From: Bacillota bacterium
GTDB lineage: Bacteria > Bacillota > Clostridia > Lachnospirales > Lachnospiraceae
DNA: 44,679 nt
Direction: 5' to 3'
Assembly (NCBI GenBank): GCA_023460575.1
Contig: JAEWPQ010000181.1
Location: 1-44,679, forward strand
In this document: in pieces, positions 16,197 to 23,004 of the stretch
Position numbering within the stretch: position 1 is the stretch's first letter
Layout of the letters: every line of letters begins with the position of its first letter
The notes under the pieces: model-generated
Told to the model about the DNA's origin: nothing
Databases searched by the model: none
The model's input: only the letters and a program-made list of their open reading frames with translations
Position numbers and translations under genes: made by a program

Positions 16197-16745
16197 ATGT
16201 CAGCAATCTATGAAACCAGTCGGCTTTTGCTAAGAACACCGGAATTCTCCTTTGCACCCATGGTCACAGACTATTATCAAAGAAACCGTGAATTTTTATC
16301 GGAATGGGAACCGGTCAGAAACGAAGAATTTTACACTCTGGAATATCAGAAAAAACAGCTGGAAAACCAAATCGCAGACAGCAATTCTTTAAAGCTGTGG
16401 ATCTCAAAAAAAGGTGAAGAAGACAAAGTGATCGGCGCCCTGGCATTTAACAATATCGTAAAAGGAGTTTTCCTCTCCTGCTTCCTTGGCTATAACCTGG
16501 ATAAAGATGAAATAAACATGGGCTATATGACAGAAGCTGTAAAAAAAGGAATTGAAATCATGTTTCAGGACTACGGCCTTCACCGGATTGAAGCCAATAT
16601 TATGCCACGTAATATAAGGTCTTTAAAAGTGACAGAAAAACTAGGTTTTCAGAAAGAGGGACTTTCCCCCCAGTACTTAAAAATCAATGGGAAATGGGAA
16701 GATCATATTCATATGGTGTTATTAAACCATGAAATGAATGAATAG
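16197..16745 (+). CDS. GNAT acetyltransferase, RimJ/RimL type
   Basis: A 182-residue N-acetyltransferase of the RimJ/RimL group, which acetylates ribosomal-protein N termini or antibiotics and other amines. The N-terminal TSRLLLRTPEF, the acetyl-CoA region around MGYMTEAVKKGIEIMFQ, and the closing RSLKVTEKLGFQKEG are family signatures. GGAGG five bases before the ATG at 16197 sets the start; the frame open to 16152 has no such site. It is monocistronic with a terminator about 50 bases downstream. Substrate unknown. Confidence 0.88.
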   Translation: MSAIYETSRLLLRTPEFSFAPMVTDYYQRNREFLSEWEPVRNEEFYTLEYQKKQLENQIADSNSLKLWISKKGEEDKVIGALAFNNIVKGVFLSCFLGYNLDKDEINMGYMTEAVKKGIEIMFQDYGLHRIEANIMPRNIRSLKVTEKLGFQKEGLSPQYLKINGKWEDHIHMVLLNHEMNE

Positions 16746-16794
16746 GGGGCTGTTGCAAATTGACTGGTTTTTAGTCATTGGGCAACGCTGATGG

Positions 16795-16828
16795 AAACCG
16801 CCAAAAGCAATGCCAGTGGCGGTTTTTC
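16795..16828 (+). terminator. Terminator-like hairpin after the GNAT gene
   Basis: AAACCGCCA (16795-16803) pairs with TGGCGGTTT (16817-16825), then more Ts follow. The sequence belongs to duplicated element A; the equivalent in copy B (17996) has lost most of the pairing. Confidence 0.7.
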
Positions 16829-16849
16829 GTTAAATATGCGATTAAATCA

Positions 16850-17071
16850 TTAAAATCGGCCTATAGCAACCTTAAGCTCTTTGCTAGTTATGAGAGACTG
16901 CTTATAGACTGCTACTAATCTACCTATATGCATTTCTTTATCATTTAATATTTTGCTGAATTTATTGACAGCTTTATATACAGCTGTAAGTAAGTCGACA
17001 TAGTCATATTGAATCGTTTGTTCTGTCAGTTCCTCATTTCTGAAACTAATACACTGAATTGTCACCTTCAT
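16850..17071 (-). CDS. Small protein of unknown function, copy A
   Basis: A 73-residue frame starting MKVTIQCISFRNEELTEQ; TTG at 17095 would add eight residues. The ribosome site is poor (GGAGG is 18 bases upstream of the ATG). It is mostly helical in appearance, without signal peptide or membrane segment. A diverged copy with the same C-terminal 58 residues lies at 18045-18233, with conserved YVDLL, KFSKIL, KEMHI and YKQSLITSKELK. Conservation at protein level between the copies suggests it is or was coding. I do not recognise the family. Confidence 0.45.
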   Translation of the reverse strand: MKVTIQCISFRNEELTEQTIQYDYVDLLTAVYKAVNKFSKILNDKEMHIGRLVAVYKQSLITSKELKVAIGRF

Positions 17072-17095
17072 ATCTTTGTCTTTTGTAACCTCCAA

Positions 17096-17425
17096 CCTGT
17101 TATGTCCTGCACCAGATTCCAGTTTTCACGGTCTTGCCGCCTATACTGACAGTTAGTTTAAGTTAGTAAATTGTAAATATCAGACTAGTTTAAGTATGTC
17201 GAATAATGCGACGAATAAAGTAAATACAAACGGGATATAAGTTGACCAATTGTGTTAAAAGTGAGAAAATGTCTTTAGTAATTAGATCCCTATAATAATT
17301 ACTAAGGATATCTTCGTTAGGGAGGAAGTTATCTGTAATAATTTCTACTTACATACTTATTAAATAAAAAAGTAGTAATTATATATTAAAACATAAAAAA
17401 TTTTGAAATTATATGGAGGATTAAA
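17096..17425. other. AT-rich intergenic stretch with one inverted repeat
   Basis: No gene is seen. TTAGTAATT (17275-17283) and AATTACTAA (17297-17305) form a perfect nine-base inverted repeat, followed by GGGAGGAAG at 17319 that is not followed by a start codon. The repeat may be a leader hairpin for the secreted-protein gene at 17426. Confidence 0.4.
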
Positions 17426-17851
17426 ATGAATAAAAAAGTAATTCGTATTTTTATTGCAGTATGTTTAATGCTTGCATTGACAGCTAATATTGCATTTGCC
17501 AGCGGATATAATAATGATAGGAGTGTAGATTTTAATTATTCAATTACAAAAAATGACGAAATTGTACAGACTTGTGGTGTAGAAAATTGTAATGTCCGTG
17601 TAGGAGGTCGTATATTCGTTTACTATGATCATGATGATCAGCAATGGGAAATTAATTTTATAAAAACTAATTTTACCACTGTAAATGATAATGCGGATTC
17701 TTACACTTATCAAGTTGAATATCTTAAAGGTGACCATAGTATGATGGATTTGTATATAAAAAAAGGAACAAAAAAAATAGGTGAAATATTTTTTGATGTA
17801 ACATATAAAGGAAATTTGTACGAACATATAATAAACAAAGTAGATCAATAA
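17426..17851 (+). CDS. Secreted protein of unknown function
   Basis: A 141-residue protein with a clear signal peptide (residues 1-25, basic start, hydrophobic core, cleavage near AFA-SG). The mature part of about 116 residues is polar, rich in Asp, Asn and Tyr, has two cysteines (CGVENC) seven residues from a VGGRIFVYYD strand, and looks mainly beta. GGAGG six bases before the ATG supports the start. It is AT-rich and lies between the two copies of the duplicated element, so it is likely part of an acquired or rearranged segment. The family is not recognised. Confidence 0.7.
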   Translation: MNKKVIRIFIAVCLMLALTANIAFASGYNNDRSVDFNYSITKNDEIVQTCGVENCNVRVGGRIFVYYDHDDQQWEINFIKTNFTTVNDNADSYTYQVEYLKGDHSMMDLYIKKGTKKIGEIFFDVTYKGNLYEHIINKVDQ

Positions 17852-17895
17852 TCTACTTGAGCAACAGCTAGATATTGAATATAGAACCTAAAATA

Positions 17896-18233
17896 GGGTG
17901 TCGCAAAATAGCTGATTTATAGCTATCAGCGGCGCCTTTTGCTCTTGCTAAACTGTTTTACTATCCATATCAGTAACCCTCCATATACTTTCGAGAAACC
18001 GTCAAAAGCAATGCCGAGATCGGTTCCTAAAATATAAGATTAAATCATTTAAATCGGCATATAGCAGCCTTAAGCTCTTTGCTGGTTATGAGAGACTGCT
18101 TATAGACATTTTCATATCTATCTATGTGCATTTCTTTACCATATAATATCTTGCTAAATTTATTGACAGTTTTATATACCGCTATGAGTAAGTCAACATA
18201 GTCACATTGAATCGTTTGTTCTGTCAGTTCCAA
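17896..18233. repeat. Duplicated element, copy B
   Basis: Begins GGGTGTCGCAAAATAG with an AGCT-gatttat-AGCT hairpin, then from 17996 follows copy A closely (aaaccg-caaaagcaatgcc, then the small leftward frame). Identity ends near 18233, at the codon where the two protein copies diverge. It is in the same orientation as copy A, making a direct repeat about 1.15 kb apart. Confidence 0.7.
18045..18233 (-). pseudogene. Truncated copy B of the small unknown protein
   Basis: A 62-residue frame matching the C-terminal part of the copy A protein (ELTEQTIQCDYVDLL onward) but missing its first 15 residues; the only start is a TTG at the break point, and there is no ribosome site. Best read as a 5'-truncated remnant. 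Confidence 0.6.
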
Positions 18234-18496
18234 GTTTGTATGTCCACATATTTCAAAATATCAGCAAAGTATGTCCATTGCTCATTAGGAAAATACGTCC
18301 CGTCATAATCAAGGAACAAAGGTAGGACAATGTCTGTTGTAATATTGGAGGTAAACTTCTCTGTGTAAAGCGTTTACAAAACTTAAATATTCCGTAAGTA
18401 TCTATATCAAATAATGTCAAAATATGTCGAATAAAGAGATATATTGTGCAATCTTTTGAATATAACATAGAAGTTAGTTAAAAATAACTTAAGAAT
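18234..18496. other. AT-rich intergenic stretch, nothing recognised
   Basis: Low-GC sequence without a credible gene. It contains several loosely repeated tatgtcc and atatgtcgaata motifs, one of which (18420-18435) resembles sequence at 17196-17208 upstream of the other secreted-protein gene. Confidence 0.4.
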
Positions 18497-18503
18497 AAAA
18501 ATA

Positions 18504-18532
18504 TTGATATAAAAATATAAAAGTACTATAAT
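18504..18532 (+). promoter_or_regulatory. Strong sigma-A-type promoter for the secreted-protein/membrane-protein pair
   Basis: TTGATA (18504-18509) and a perfect TATAAT (18527-18532) are separated by 17 bases, about 70 bases before the start codon at 18601. Confidence 0.75.
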
Positions 18533-18600
18533 AAAAATGGAATTACGATCGTACTCCGACAATAAAGAGTTAGATTTATCTAACTATAAAAAGGAGAAAA

Positions 18601-19260
18601 ATGAATATGAAAAAAGCTTTAGCTATGTTACTGTCAATAACTACAGTAGCAACATTATTTGTTACGCCCGTTTCAGCAGCAGAAACAAATTCCGTATTGT
18701 CGGAAAAACAAACAAATAACATTGAAGTACTTAATGATACTTCGATATTGGTAGAGTCCCAGGGGGAATCAGAACTTGTATCTGTTGCAGAAGATGATAG
18801 CACAAGAACGGTAACAATTAAAAATACTAAAACAGGCGAGGAAGATTATTTAAAATATGATAAGTCATCTAATACAATTTACTCATCTATTACGGGAAAA
18901 ACAATTAATTTAAACAATAGTGAGATTAGTGGAGGAATCTCTCCAGATTCGGTATCTTCTTATAGTTTTGAGTATATTTCTTATTCGGATATTAGAAATG
19001 CTTTAGGTACAACGTTTACTGTAGCAGGATTCGTTGCTTTAGTTGTAACAAAAGTTCCAGCAGCAGAGTTTGCTAGTGGCGTATTGACTAAAATTGGTGA
19101 AATTTGTACAGCTGGTGGATTTGGATCTTTGGCTATCCCTAATGATTCTAATCATGGTATAAAATTGCGCATAAAAACCGTTAAATATTACAGGACTAGA
19201 ATGGGCAGACGACAAGTATATAAAATTACACATCAAGTTATGTCTGTTAGTACATATTAA
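18601..19260 (+). CDS. Secreted protein with internal hydrophobic segment, possible bacteriocin-like or toxin protein
   Basis: A 219-residue protein with a signal peptide (residues 1-27, ending VSAAE). Residues 28-115 are polar, Ser/Thr/Asn/Glu-rich; residues 140-180 are hydrophobic and Gly/Ala-rich (TTFTVAGFVALVVTKVPAAE and on to a GG), long enough to enter a membrane; the last 35 are strongly basic and aromatic (KTVKYYRTRMGRRQVYK). AAGGAG precedes the ATG. One base after its stop begins a small membrane protein, as in toxin-immunity pairs. No family is recognised with confidence; an antimicrobial or cell-surface protein are both possible. Confidence 0.75.
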   Translation: MNMKKALAMLLSITTVATLFVTPVSAAETNSVLSEKQTNNIEVLNDTSILVESQGESELVSVAEDDSTRTVTIKNTKTGEEDYLKYDKSSNTIYSSITGKTINLNNSEISGGISPDSVSSYSFEYISYSDIRNALGTTFTVAGFVALVVTKVPAAEFASGVLTKIGEICTAGGFGSLAIPNDSNHGIKLRIKTVKYYRTRMGRRQVYKITHQVMSVSTY

Positions 19261-19261
19261 T

Positions 19262-19519
19262 ATGAAAAGAACTATAAAAAAAATCATAGAAACAATCATG
19301 GAGATTACTTATGTGGTTTTTATGATAATCTTGTGGGTTGCAAATAATTACAGGTGGAATATAAGTCATTATCAAATGTTAGCTATATGCATTATTATTG
19401 CAATAAGTTGGACTTGTATAATATGGCTTCGCAACATAAAAAAGACTTATAAATATATTTTTACTGCTTTTACGTTTATTTCAGTTATTATTGTTGGTTT
19501 CTTTGGTAAGTTGCCATAG
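19262..19519 (+). CDS. Small three-helix membrane protein, possible immunity protein
   Basis: An 85-residue basic protein with three hydrophobic segments (about residues 13-28, 38-56 and 65-81). Its ATG comes one base after the preceding stop, without its own clear ribosome site, implying translational coupling to the secreted protein. Size, charge and topology match many bacteriocin immunity proteins, but this is an analogy, not a family match. A terminator follows 40 bases later, so the two genes form a closed unit. Confidence 0.65.
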   Translation: MKRTIKKIIETIMEITYVVFMIILWVANNYRWNISHYQMLAICIIIAISWTCIIWLRNIKKTYKYIFTAFTFISVIIVGFFGKLP

Positions 19520-19556
19520 AGCGTAAATTTTCTTGTGTCCAGAGAGTAAACAACAT

Positions 19557-19596
19557 GGTCAGACAGTTGTGGCAAACTGTCTGACCGGTTTTCCTT
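19557..19596 (+). terminator. Terminator of the secreted-protein/membrane-protein unit
   Basis: GGTCAGACAGTT (19557-19568) and AACTGTCTGACC (19575-19586) pair perfectly over 12 bp with a six-base loop, followed by ggttttccttt. Confidence 0.85.
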
Positions 19597-19850
19597 TATA
19601 GATATTCATTCAATCGTTCCGGATACAACAGCATCAACTGGCTGAGTACCAAATCCCAATTCCGGTACCGCTGCGTCCATTTCTTTTTAACATTCTGACT
19701 TGCCAAATACAGCATCTTTTACTTCCCAGTTTTGTTCCCAGTTAGATATTGCATAAGGATATTTCTTGCCCCTCATTTCTTTCACACTCTCCAGTTCAGA
19801 AAGGGCCAGTTCTTCTGTTGACCGCCTTATAAACTGAAACCGAGAGGAGT
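19596..19850 (-). pseudogene. IS256-family transposase remnant (C-terminal pieces)
   Basis: Minus-strand translation gives two pieces in different frames. The upstream piece reads STEELALSELE...GKKYPYAISNWEQNWE, the conserved block of IS256 transposases before the last catalytic region. The downstream piece reads MLYLASQNVKKKWTQRYRNW...YPERLNEYL and ends in a stop at 19596, matching the extreme C terminus. The stretch normally between them, with the YTTN catalytic motif, is deleted, and a frameshift joins the pieces. The N-terminal two thirds are absent, so it is inactive. It lies beside the AT-rich secreted-protein unit and supports that segment being a mobile-element hot spot. Confidence 0.75.
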
Positions 19851-19985
19851 TCAAAATACCGGTCAAACAATTCCCGGACTTTCACCACAATGGAATAGCC
19901 ACCGTTGCGCTTGGCGAACAGCTCTGCTCCGTGCTTAGGCAGAATGGATTTTTCTTCTATCATCTCATACAATAACTGGTCTGTT
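19850..19985 (-). pseudogene. Unidentified gene fragment next to the IS256 remnant
   Basis: The minus strand codes about 45 residues (QLLYEMIEEKSILPKHGAEL onward, through GGYSIVVKVRELFDRYFE) with no start codon and an in-frame stop just upstream. It reads as genuine protein sequence but I do not recognise it. Its 3' end appears fused to the transposase remnant in another frame. Confidence 0.4.
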
Positions 19986-20009
19986 CGTTATCTTACTCCA
20001 TTCCGTTCT

Positions 20010-20423
20010 TTATACAAGCCGGTATAAATCTTTTTCTTCTTTCTCCATACGCTGTTCGATGGATTGTATGATTCCTTTTAATTCATTTAAAAAGCGTTCT
20101 CTGTCCGAGAGAATTTTTATCTTTGTATTAAAGCTGTTTTTAAATACTGTAAAATCTGCCAGAAGGTTTCCCATCTCATTTTGATACTCATGAGCTTTTC
20201 TAACGAGATTTTCATCATTTCCTTTAAAAAAGGAAGGGTATAAATATTGATCTTCGGAAGTCAGATGAATATTTAACTTACCGGCAAGGCCACTGACATG
20301 GAATGCCAGCTCTGTTGCATTCTTCTCCAGATCCTGATTTGCAAGAAGCTTTTTCAGCTCTGACAGTTCTTCTCTGATTCTGTCATGCTGCTCTAAATAA
20401 TGCTTCAATTCCATTGTTAACAT
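20010..20423 (-). CDS. Hemerythrin-domain protein
   Basis: A 137-residue helical protein with hemerythrin-type ligands: HDRI near residue 14, HVSGLAGKLNIH around 42-53 followed by SEDQYLYP, and H/E residues near 78. Such proteins bind di-iron and, in anaerobes, sense or scavenge O2 or NO. It is the last gene of the leftward stress operon, 36 bases after the larger hemerythrin gene. Two starts are possible (20423 or 20414); AGAGG precedes both at non-ideal spacing. Confidence 0.8.
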   Translation of the reverse strand: MLTMELKHYLEQHDRIREELSELKKLLANQDLEKNATELAFHVSGLAGKLNIHLTSEDQYLYPSFFKGNDENLVRKAHEYQNEMGNLLADFTVFKNSFNTKIKILSDRERFLNELKGIIQSIEQRMEKEEKDLYRLV

Positions 20424-20459
20424 TCACCTCTTTTGTATGATTCAAACCGGATAAAGATA

Positions 20460-21008
20460 TTATCCCAGCTTGCTGCGAAGCCAGTTCTCATAGTGTTCCT
20501 GGATTCCATCTTCTCTCGCCTGATTTTCAAAGCTTTCTGTCTCTTTATCCACATCATTCATCTTATCTGCGGGAAGCGCACGGGCAGCAAAGGCATAGGC
20601 AGCCTGATCTTCTTTATCTATATGGCGCTGTAACAAGGCACCGTACCCCACAGCATTGGAAATGATATCCAGCTTATGGTCAGTCACGGGATTTTTTTCA
20701 TATTCTTCAATTGCTGCTTCCAGCTGGGCAAGATGCAGTCTTCCAAGGTCATGTTCAACCAGCATTCCGTTACGGATCAGCTTATCGGCAACAGGGCCCA
20801 TATTCTCCATCATAATCCGGAATAAGATTTTCTCTTCCTTGCCATGATGATGCTTGTCCGCATAATTTCTGCCAAAGTCAATGCATTCTCTAAGAAGAGC
20901 TCCATCGACTTCTTGGCCTTCCACGATACCGGCACAGATTTTTCTTAAAAAACCGTTGAAAGCCAGAATATTTTCATGTTCCTTCATTAAAATATCGATT
21001 CCATTCAT
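20460..21008 (-). CDS. Hemerythrin-domain protein
   Basis: A 182-residue protein with the hemerythrin pattern: ILMKEHENI (residues 6-14), YADKHHHGKEEKILF (about 49-63), GMLVEHDLGR (about 81-90) and LLQRHIDKED (about 125-134), giving a full set of di-iron ligands. Bacterial homologues are linked to O2 or NO binding and repair of iron centres. Its ATG overlaps the stop of the preceding gene by four bases (ATGA), and AAGGAG lies six bases upstream. Confidence 0.88.
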   Translation of the reverse strand: MNGIDILMKEHENILAFNGFLRKICAGIVEGQEVDGALLRECIDFGRNYADKHHHGKEEKILFRIMMENMGPVADKLIRNGMLVEHDLGRLHLAQLEAAIEEYEKNPVTDHKLDIISNAVGYGALLQRHIDKEDQAAYAFAARALPADKMNDVDKETESFENQAREDGIQEHYENWLRSKLG

Positions 21009-21616
21009 TGGCGGCTCCTTAATTCATACTCCTGATTTCCTGTATGATAAAATTGTACATCTGAACCTTCAAACATTCCCTCAATCAGGGCTTCTCTCAG
21101 TTCATAGTAATGATTCACATCGCCGTGGATCATATCCCAGTAAGGTCCATGAATTTCCACAGCCTGCCGGTAAGATAAAAGATCCGGTTCATCCTTCACC
21201 AGCTGGTTGACTCTGTCACAAGGCATTCCGTTTAACAAAGTATTTTCCAGATGCTCATAAGCCTGTTTTACAGTTTTGGTTCCTTCTGCACTGCGATTTT
21301 TACCAAATTCCTTCACTGCCTGTTTCATTTCATCAAGACGTGCCGGGACTTCTTCCAGAAGAGTGGTGACTGCATAGGCAAGACGATTTTCCACCAGGCT
21401 CACACGCTCCTGAAGCCATCCGTGAATGTTATCCGTATTGATGTTATCCTCTAAATTACCAGTTTCCAGAGTACCGTATCTGGAAGCCATCTTGTCTCTT
21501 AATCCGTCTGCCCAGCCCTTTTCCTCTGCGAAAGCAACAATCGCGTCTGTCATTGCATCCTGAAGCAGGATTTTATTATATAACCAGGTGTGAATCGGTC
21601 CTAAAAATGCGCTCAT
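21005..21616 (-). CDS. Conserved-looking protein of unknown function in the hemerythrin operon
   Basis: A 203-residue soluble protein without signal peptide. It starts MSAFLGPIHTWLYNKI, and has a helical central section with repeated basic-acidic pairs and a His/Tyr/Trp-rich C-terminal part (HGPYWDMIHGDVNHYYELRE, about residues 155-174). The concentration of His, Asp, Glu and Tyr there could bind metal or haem, which is inference only. It overlaps the next hemerythrin gene by four bases and follows the DUF1858 gene by 16 bases, so it is part of the same operon. AGAGG is six bases before the ATG. I do not recognise the family. Confidence 0.7.
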   Translation of the reverse strand: MSAFLGPIHTWLYNKILLQDAMTDAIVAFAEEKGWADGLRDKMASRYGTLETGNLEDNINTDNIHGWLQERVSLVENRLAYAVTTLLEEVPARLDEMKQAVKEFGKNRSAEGTKTVKQAYEHLENTLLNGMPCDRVNQLVKDEPDLLSYRQAVEIHGPYWDMIHGDVNHYYELREALIEGMFEGSDVQFYHTGNQEYELRSRQ

Positions 21617-21632
21617 CTCATTCCTCTTTTCT

Positions 21633-21818
21633 CTATTTGTTTAATTGTTCCAGCACTTCGTCCGAATCAAGTCCGTGAACCATGCAGGCATCCTCTAAGG
21701 ATTCCATCTGTGAGGATGGGCAGCCAAGGCAGTGCATTCCGCAGCCCATTAAAATCTCTGCTGCTTCCGGTTTGCTTCTTAAAATTTCACCAATATACAT
21801 TTCTTTCGTTATCATCAT
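21633..21818 (-). CDS. DUF1858 mini-protein with CxxxxCLGC motif
   Basis: A 61-residue protein matching the DUF1858 domain, also found at the N terminus of ScdA/RIC iron-centre repair proteins and beside hybrid-cluster proteins. The conserved cysteine segment is GCGMHCLGCPSSQ (residues 25-37). The family is thought to work in iron-sulfur or NO-stress chemistry, though the reaction is unknown. AGGAGG lies five bases upstream. Position after an Hcp-like gene and before hemerythrins fits this role. Confidence 0.85.
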   Translation of the reverse strand: MMITKEMYIGEILRSKPEAAEILMGCGMHCLGCPSSQMESLEDACMVHGLDSDEVLEQLNK

Positions 21819-21830
21819 TTCTTCCTCCTG

Positions 21831-22493
21831 TTAATTAAATGTTGTTAATTCATCGGTTATATTTTTTAAATCTTCCTTCGGCATGGGAATCAGAGAAATA
21901 TGACAGTTCTCCTCCAGTAATGCCAGTAACTTGCGTGTGACTAACTCCTGCATGGATTTATAATCCGGTATTACAATAAAGAAACTATTTTGGCAGGCGC
22001 TCCCTGCTGCGATTTCATTCATTTCAGCCATTTCCACTACAACCGGAAGAAGATCTTCCATAGTTAGGTCATAGCTTATGATAGACAAAGCTTTGTAAAA
22101 GAATTCATTTATTTTTTCATTTTCATATCCCTTTGCCATGGCAGGTAGTGCATAAACTGCGATTCCTTTGATGCCATATAAAATCAGGGACTTTAAAAAA
22201 CGAATTTCTTCCTCGCCGGTCCGGATATTTTTAACGTCATAGTCAGAGGTATTGCCGCAGACACTTTTACAAACTGCACAGCCTGGAGCAATCCTGTCTT
22301 TTTCCCTTCTTACCTTTAAAAGCATATCTGACAGGGCCTGATCATCAAAACCTGCGTCGCTGATTGTTGTTATTAAACCTTCCATCAGAAGTCTGGTTAT
22401 GGCCGACTGGCGGATATTCATCTTACACGCTTTTGCCAGGCCAATGAGCGCTCCAGTCAGCTCATCGGTAAAACCGGACATTTGATTTTCCAT
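21831..22493 (-). CDS. Hcp-like protein (N-terminal helical domain of hydroxylamine reductase/hybrid cluster protein only)
   Basis: A 220-residue protein resembling only the N-terminal part of hybrid cluster protein: a cysteine group PGCAVCKSVCGN (about residues 69-80) followed by EEEIRFLKSLILYGIKGIAV and FFYKALSIISYDLTMEDLLP, typical Hcp helices. Full Hcp is about 530-550 residues with a C-terminal hybrid-cluster site that is absent here. The cysteine spacing (Cx2Cx3C) also differs from Hcp (Cx2C..Cx5C). It may hold one Fe-S cluster and act as electron-transfer or sensor protein in NO stress. It is second in the operon, 19 bases after the cupin gene. Confidence 0.65.
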   Translation of the reverse strand: MENQMSGFTDELTGALIGLAKACKMNIRQSAITRLLMEGLITTISDAGFDDQALSDMLLKVRREKDRIAPGCAVCKSVCGNTSDYDVKNIRTGEEEIRFLKSLILYGIKGIAVYALPAMAKGYENEKINEFFYKALSIISYDLTMEDLLPVVVEMAEMNEIAAGSACQNSFFIVIPDYKSMQELVTRKLLALLEENCHISLIPMPKEDLKNITDELTTFN

Positions 22494-22512
22494 CTTTTTG
22501 TACAGCCTTTCT

Positions 22513-22848
22513 TTAGAATATTACCACCAAAGACATCTTAAAGCATTCCTGCCCGTACACAGCATGAGGCTTTTTCGCCGGCATTACCATGGTTTCCCCT
22601 TCGTTTAATATAAATTCGGTTCCGTCTACCGTAAATTTTCCTGTTCCTGCCAGGACTGTGACCATGGCATCACCATTGGACTCATGGGTGCTGATCTCTT
22701 CTCCCTTATCAAAGGCAAACAGCGTAACGCTCACTGACTGATTCTGTACCAGAGTTTTACTTACAATCTGACCCTTTTGTATCTCAACTAAATCTGCTAA
22801 CTTAAGGATTTCTTCCTGAGCTATATTTTTTAAGAGTTTCTCTGACAT
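22513..22848 (-). CDS. Small cupin-domain protein
   Basis: A 111-residue single-domain cupin. The beta-barrel motifs are seen as GEEISTHESNGDAMVTVLAG (about residues 49-68) and NEGETMVMPAKKPHAV (82-97), with His54 and His95 as likely metal ligands. It is the first gene of the six-gene operon divergent from the Crp/Fnr regulator. Cupins of this size often bind a metal or small effector; substrate unknown. AAGGAGGG precedes the ATG. Confidence 0.88.
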   Translation of the reverse strand: MSEKLLKNIAQEEILKLADLVEIQKGQIVSKTLVQNQSVSVTLFAFDKGEEISTHESNGDAMVTVLAGTGKFTVDGTEFILNEGETMVMPAKKPHAVYGQECFKMSLVVIF

Positions 22849-22914
22849 TTGTCTCCCTCCTTATTTTGTTCTTGTCTTTCTATGGTGATTATAATATAAT
22901 ATTATCATCATTTC

Positions 22915-22930
22915 TGTTGTTTTAACAACA
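22915..22930. promoter_or_regulatory. Candidate Crp/Fnr-type operator
   Basis: TGTTGTTTTAACAACA is a perfect inverted repeat of TGTTGTT with two central bases, in the gap between the cupin operon and the divergent Crp/Fnr gene, 67 bases before the cupin start. Size and symmetry fit a Crp/Fnr dimer site such as that of HcpR-like regulators. Confidence 0.55.
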
Positions 22931-23004
22931 TTTTAAAAAATTTATAAAAAAATGGATCTATTTTACAAAAAAGAACGGGAATCATACTTAGGAGGCACTA
23001 TCAT

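Larger units (their letters stand above)
16745..17095. repeat. Duplicated element, copy A
   Basis: About 350 bases starting with GGGGGCTGTTGCAAAT, a hairpin (GTTGC/GCAAC and GACT/AGTC arms), a second hairpin, and a small leftward reading frame. A diverged second copy lies at 17896-18233. The opening sequence resembles the ends of some insertion sequences with a GGxxCTGTTGCAAA terminus, but no transposase is present in either copy. Confidence 0.7.

Noticed and set aside
17540..17848. 102-codon minus-strand frame opposite the secreted-protein gene
   Set aside because: Ile/Phe-rich translation typical of AT-rich antisense sequence; the plus-strand gene has a signal peptide and ribosome site.
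18253..18468. 71-codon minus-strand frame in the gap before the secreted-protein unit
   Set aside because: No ribosome site, no recognisable motif, low GC spacer sequence.
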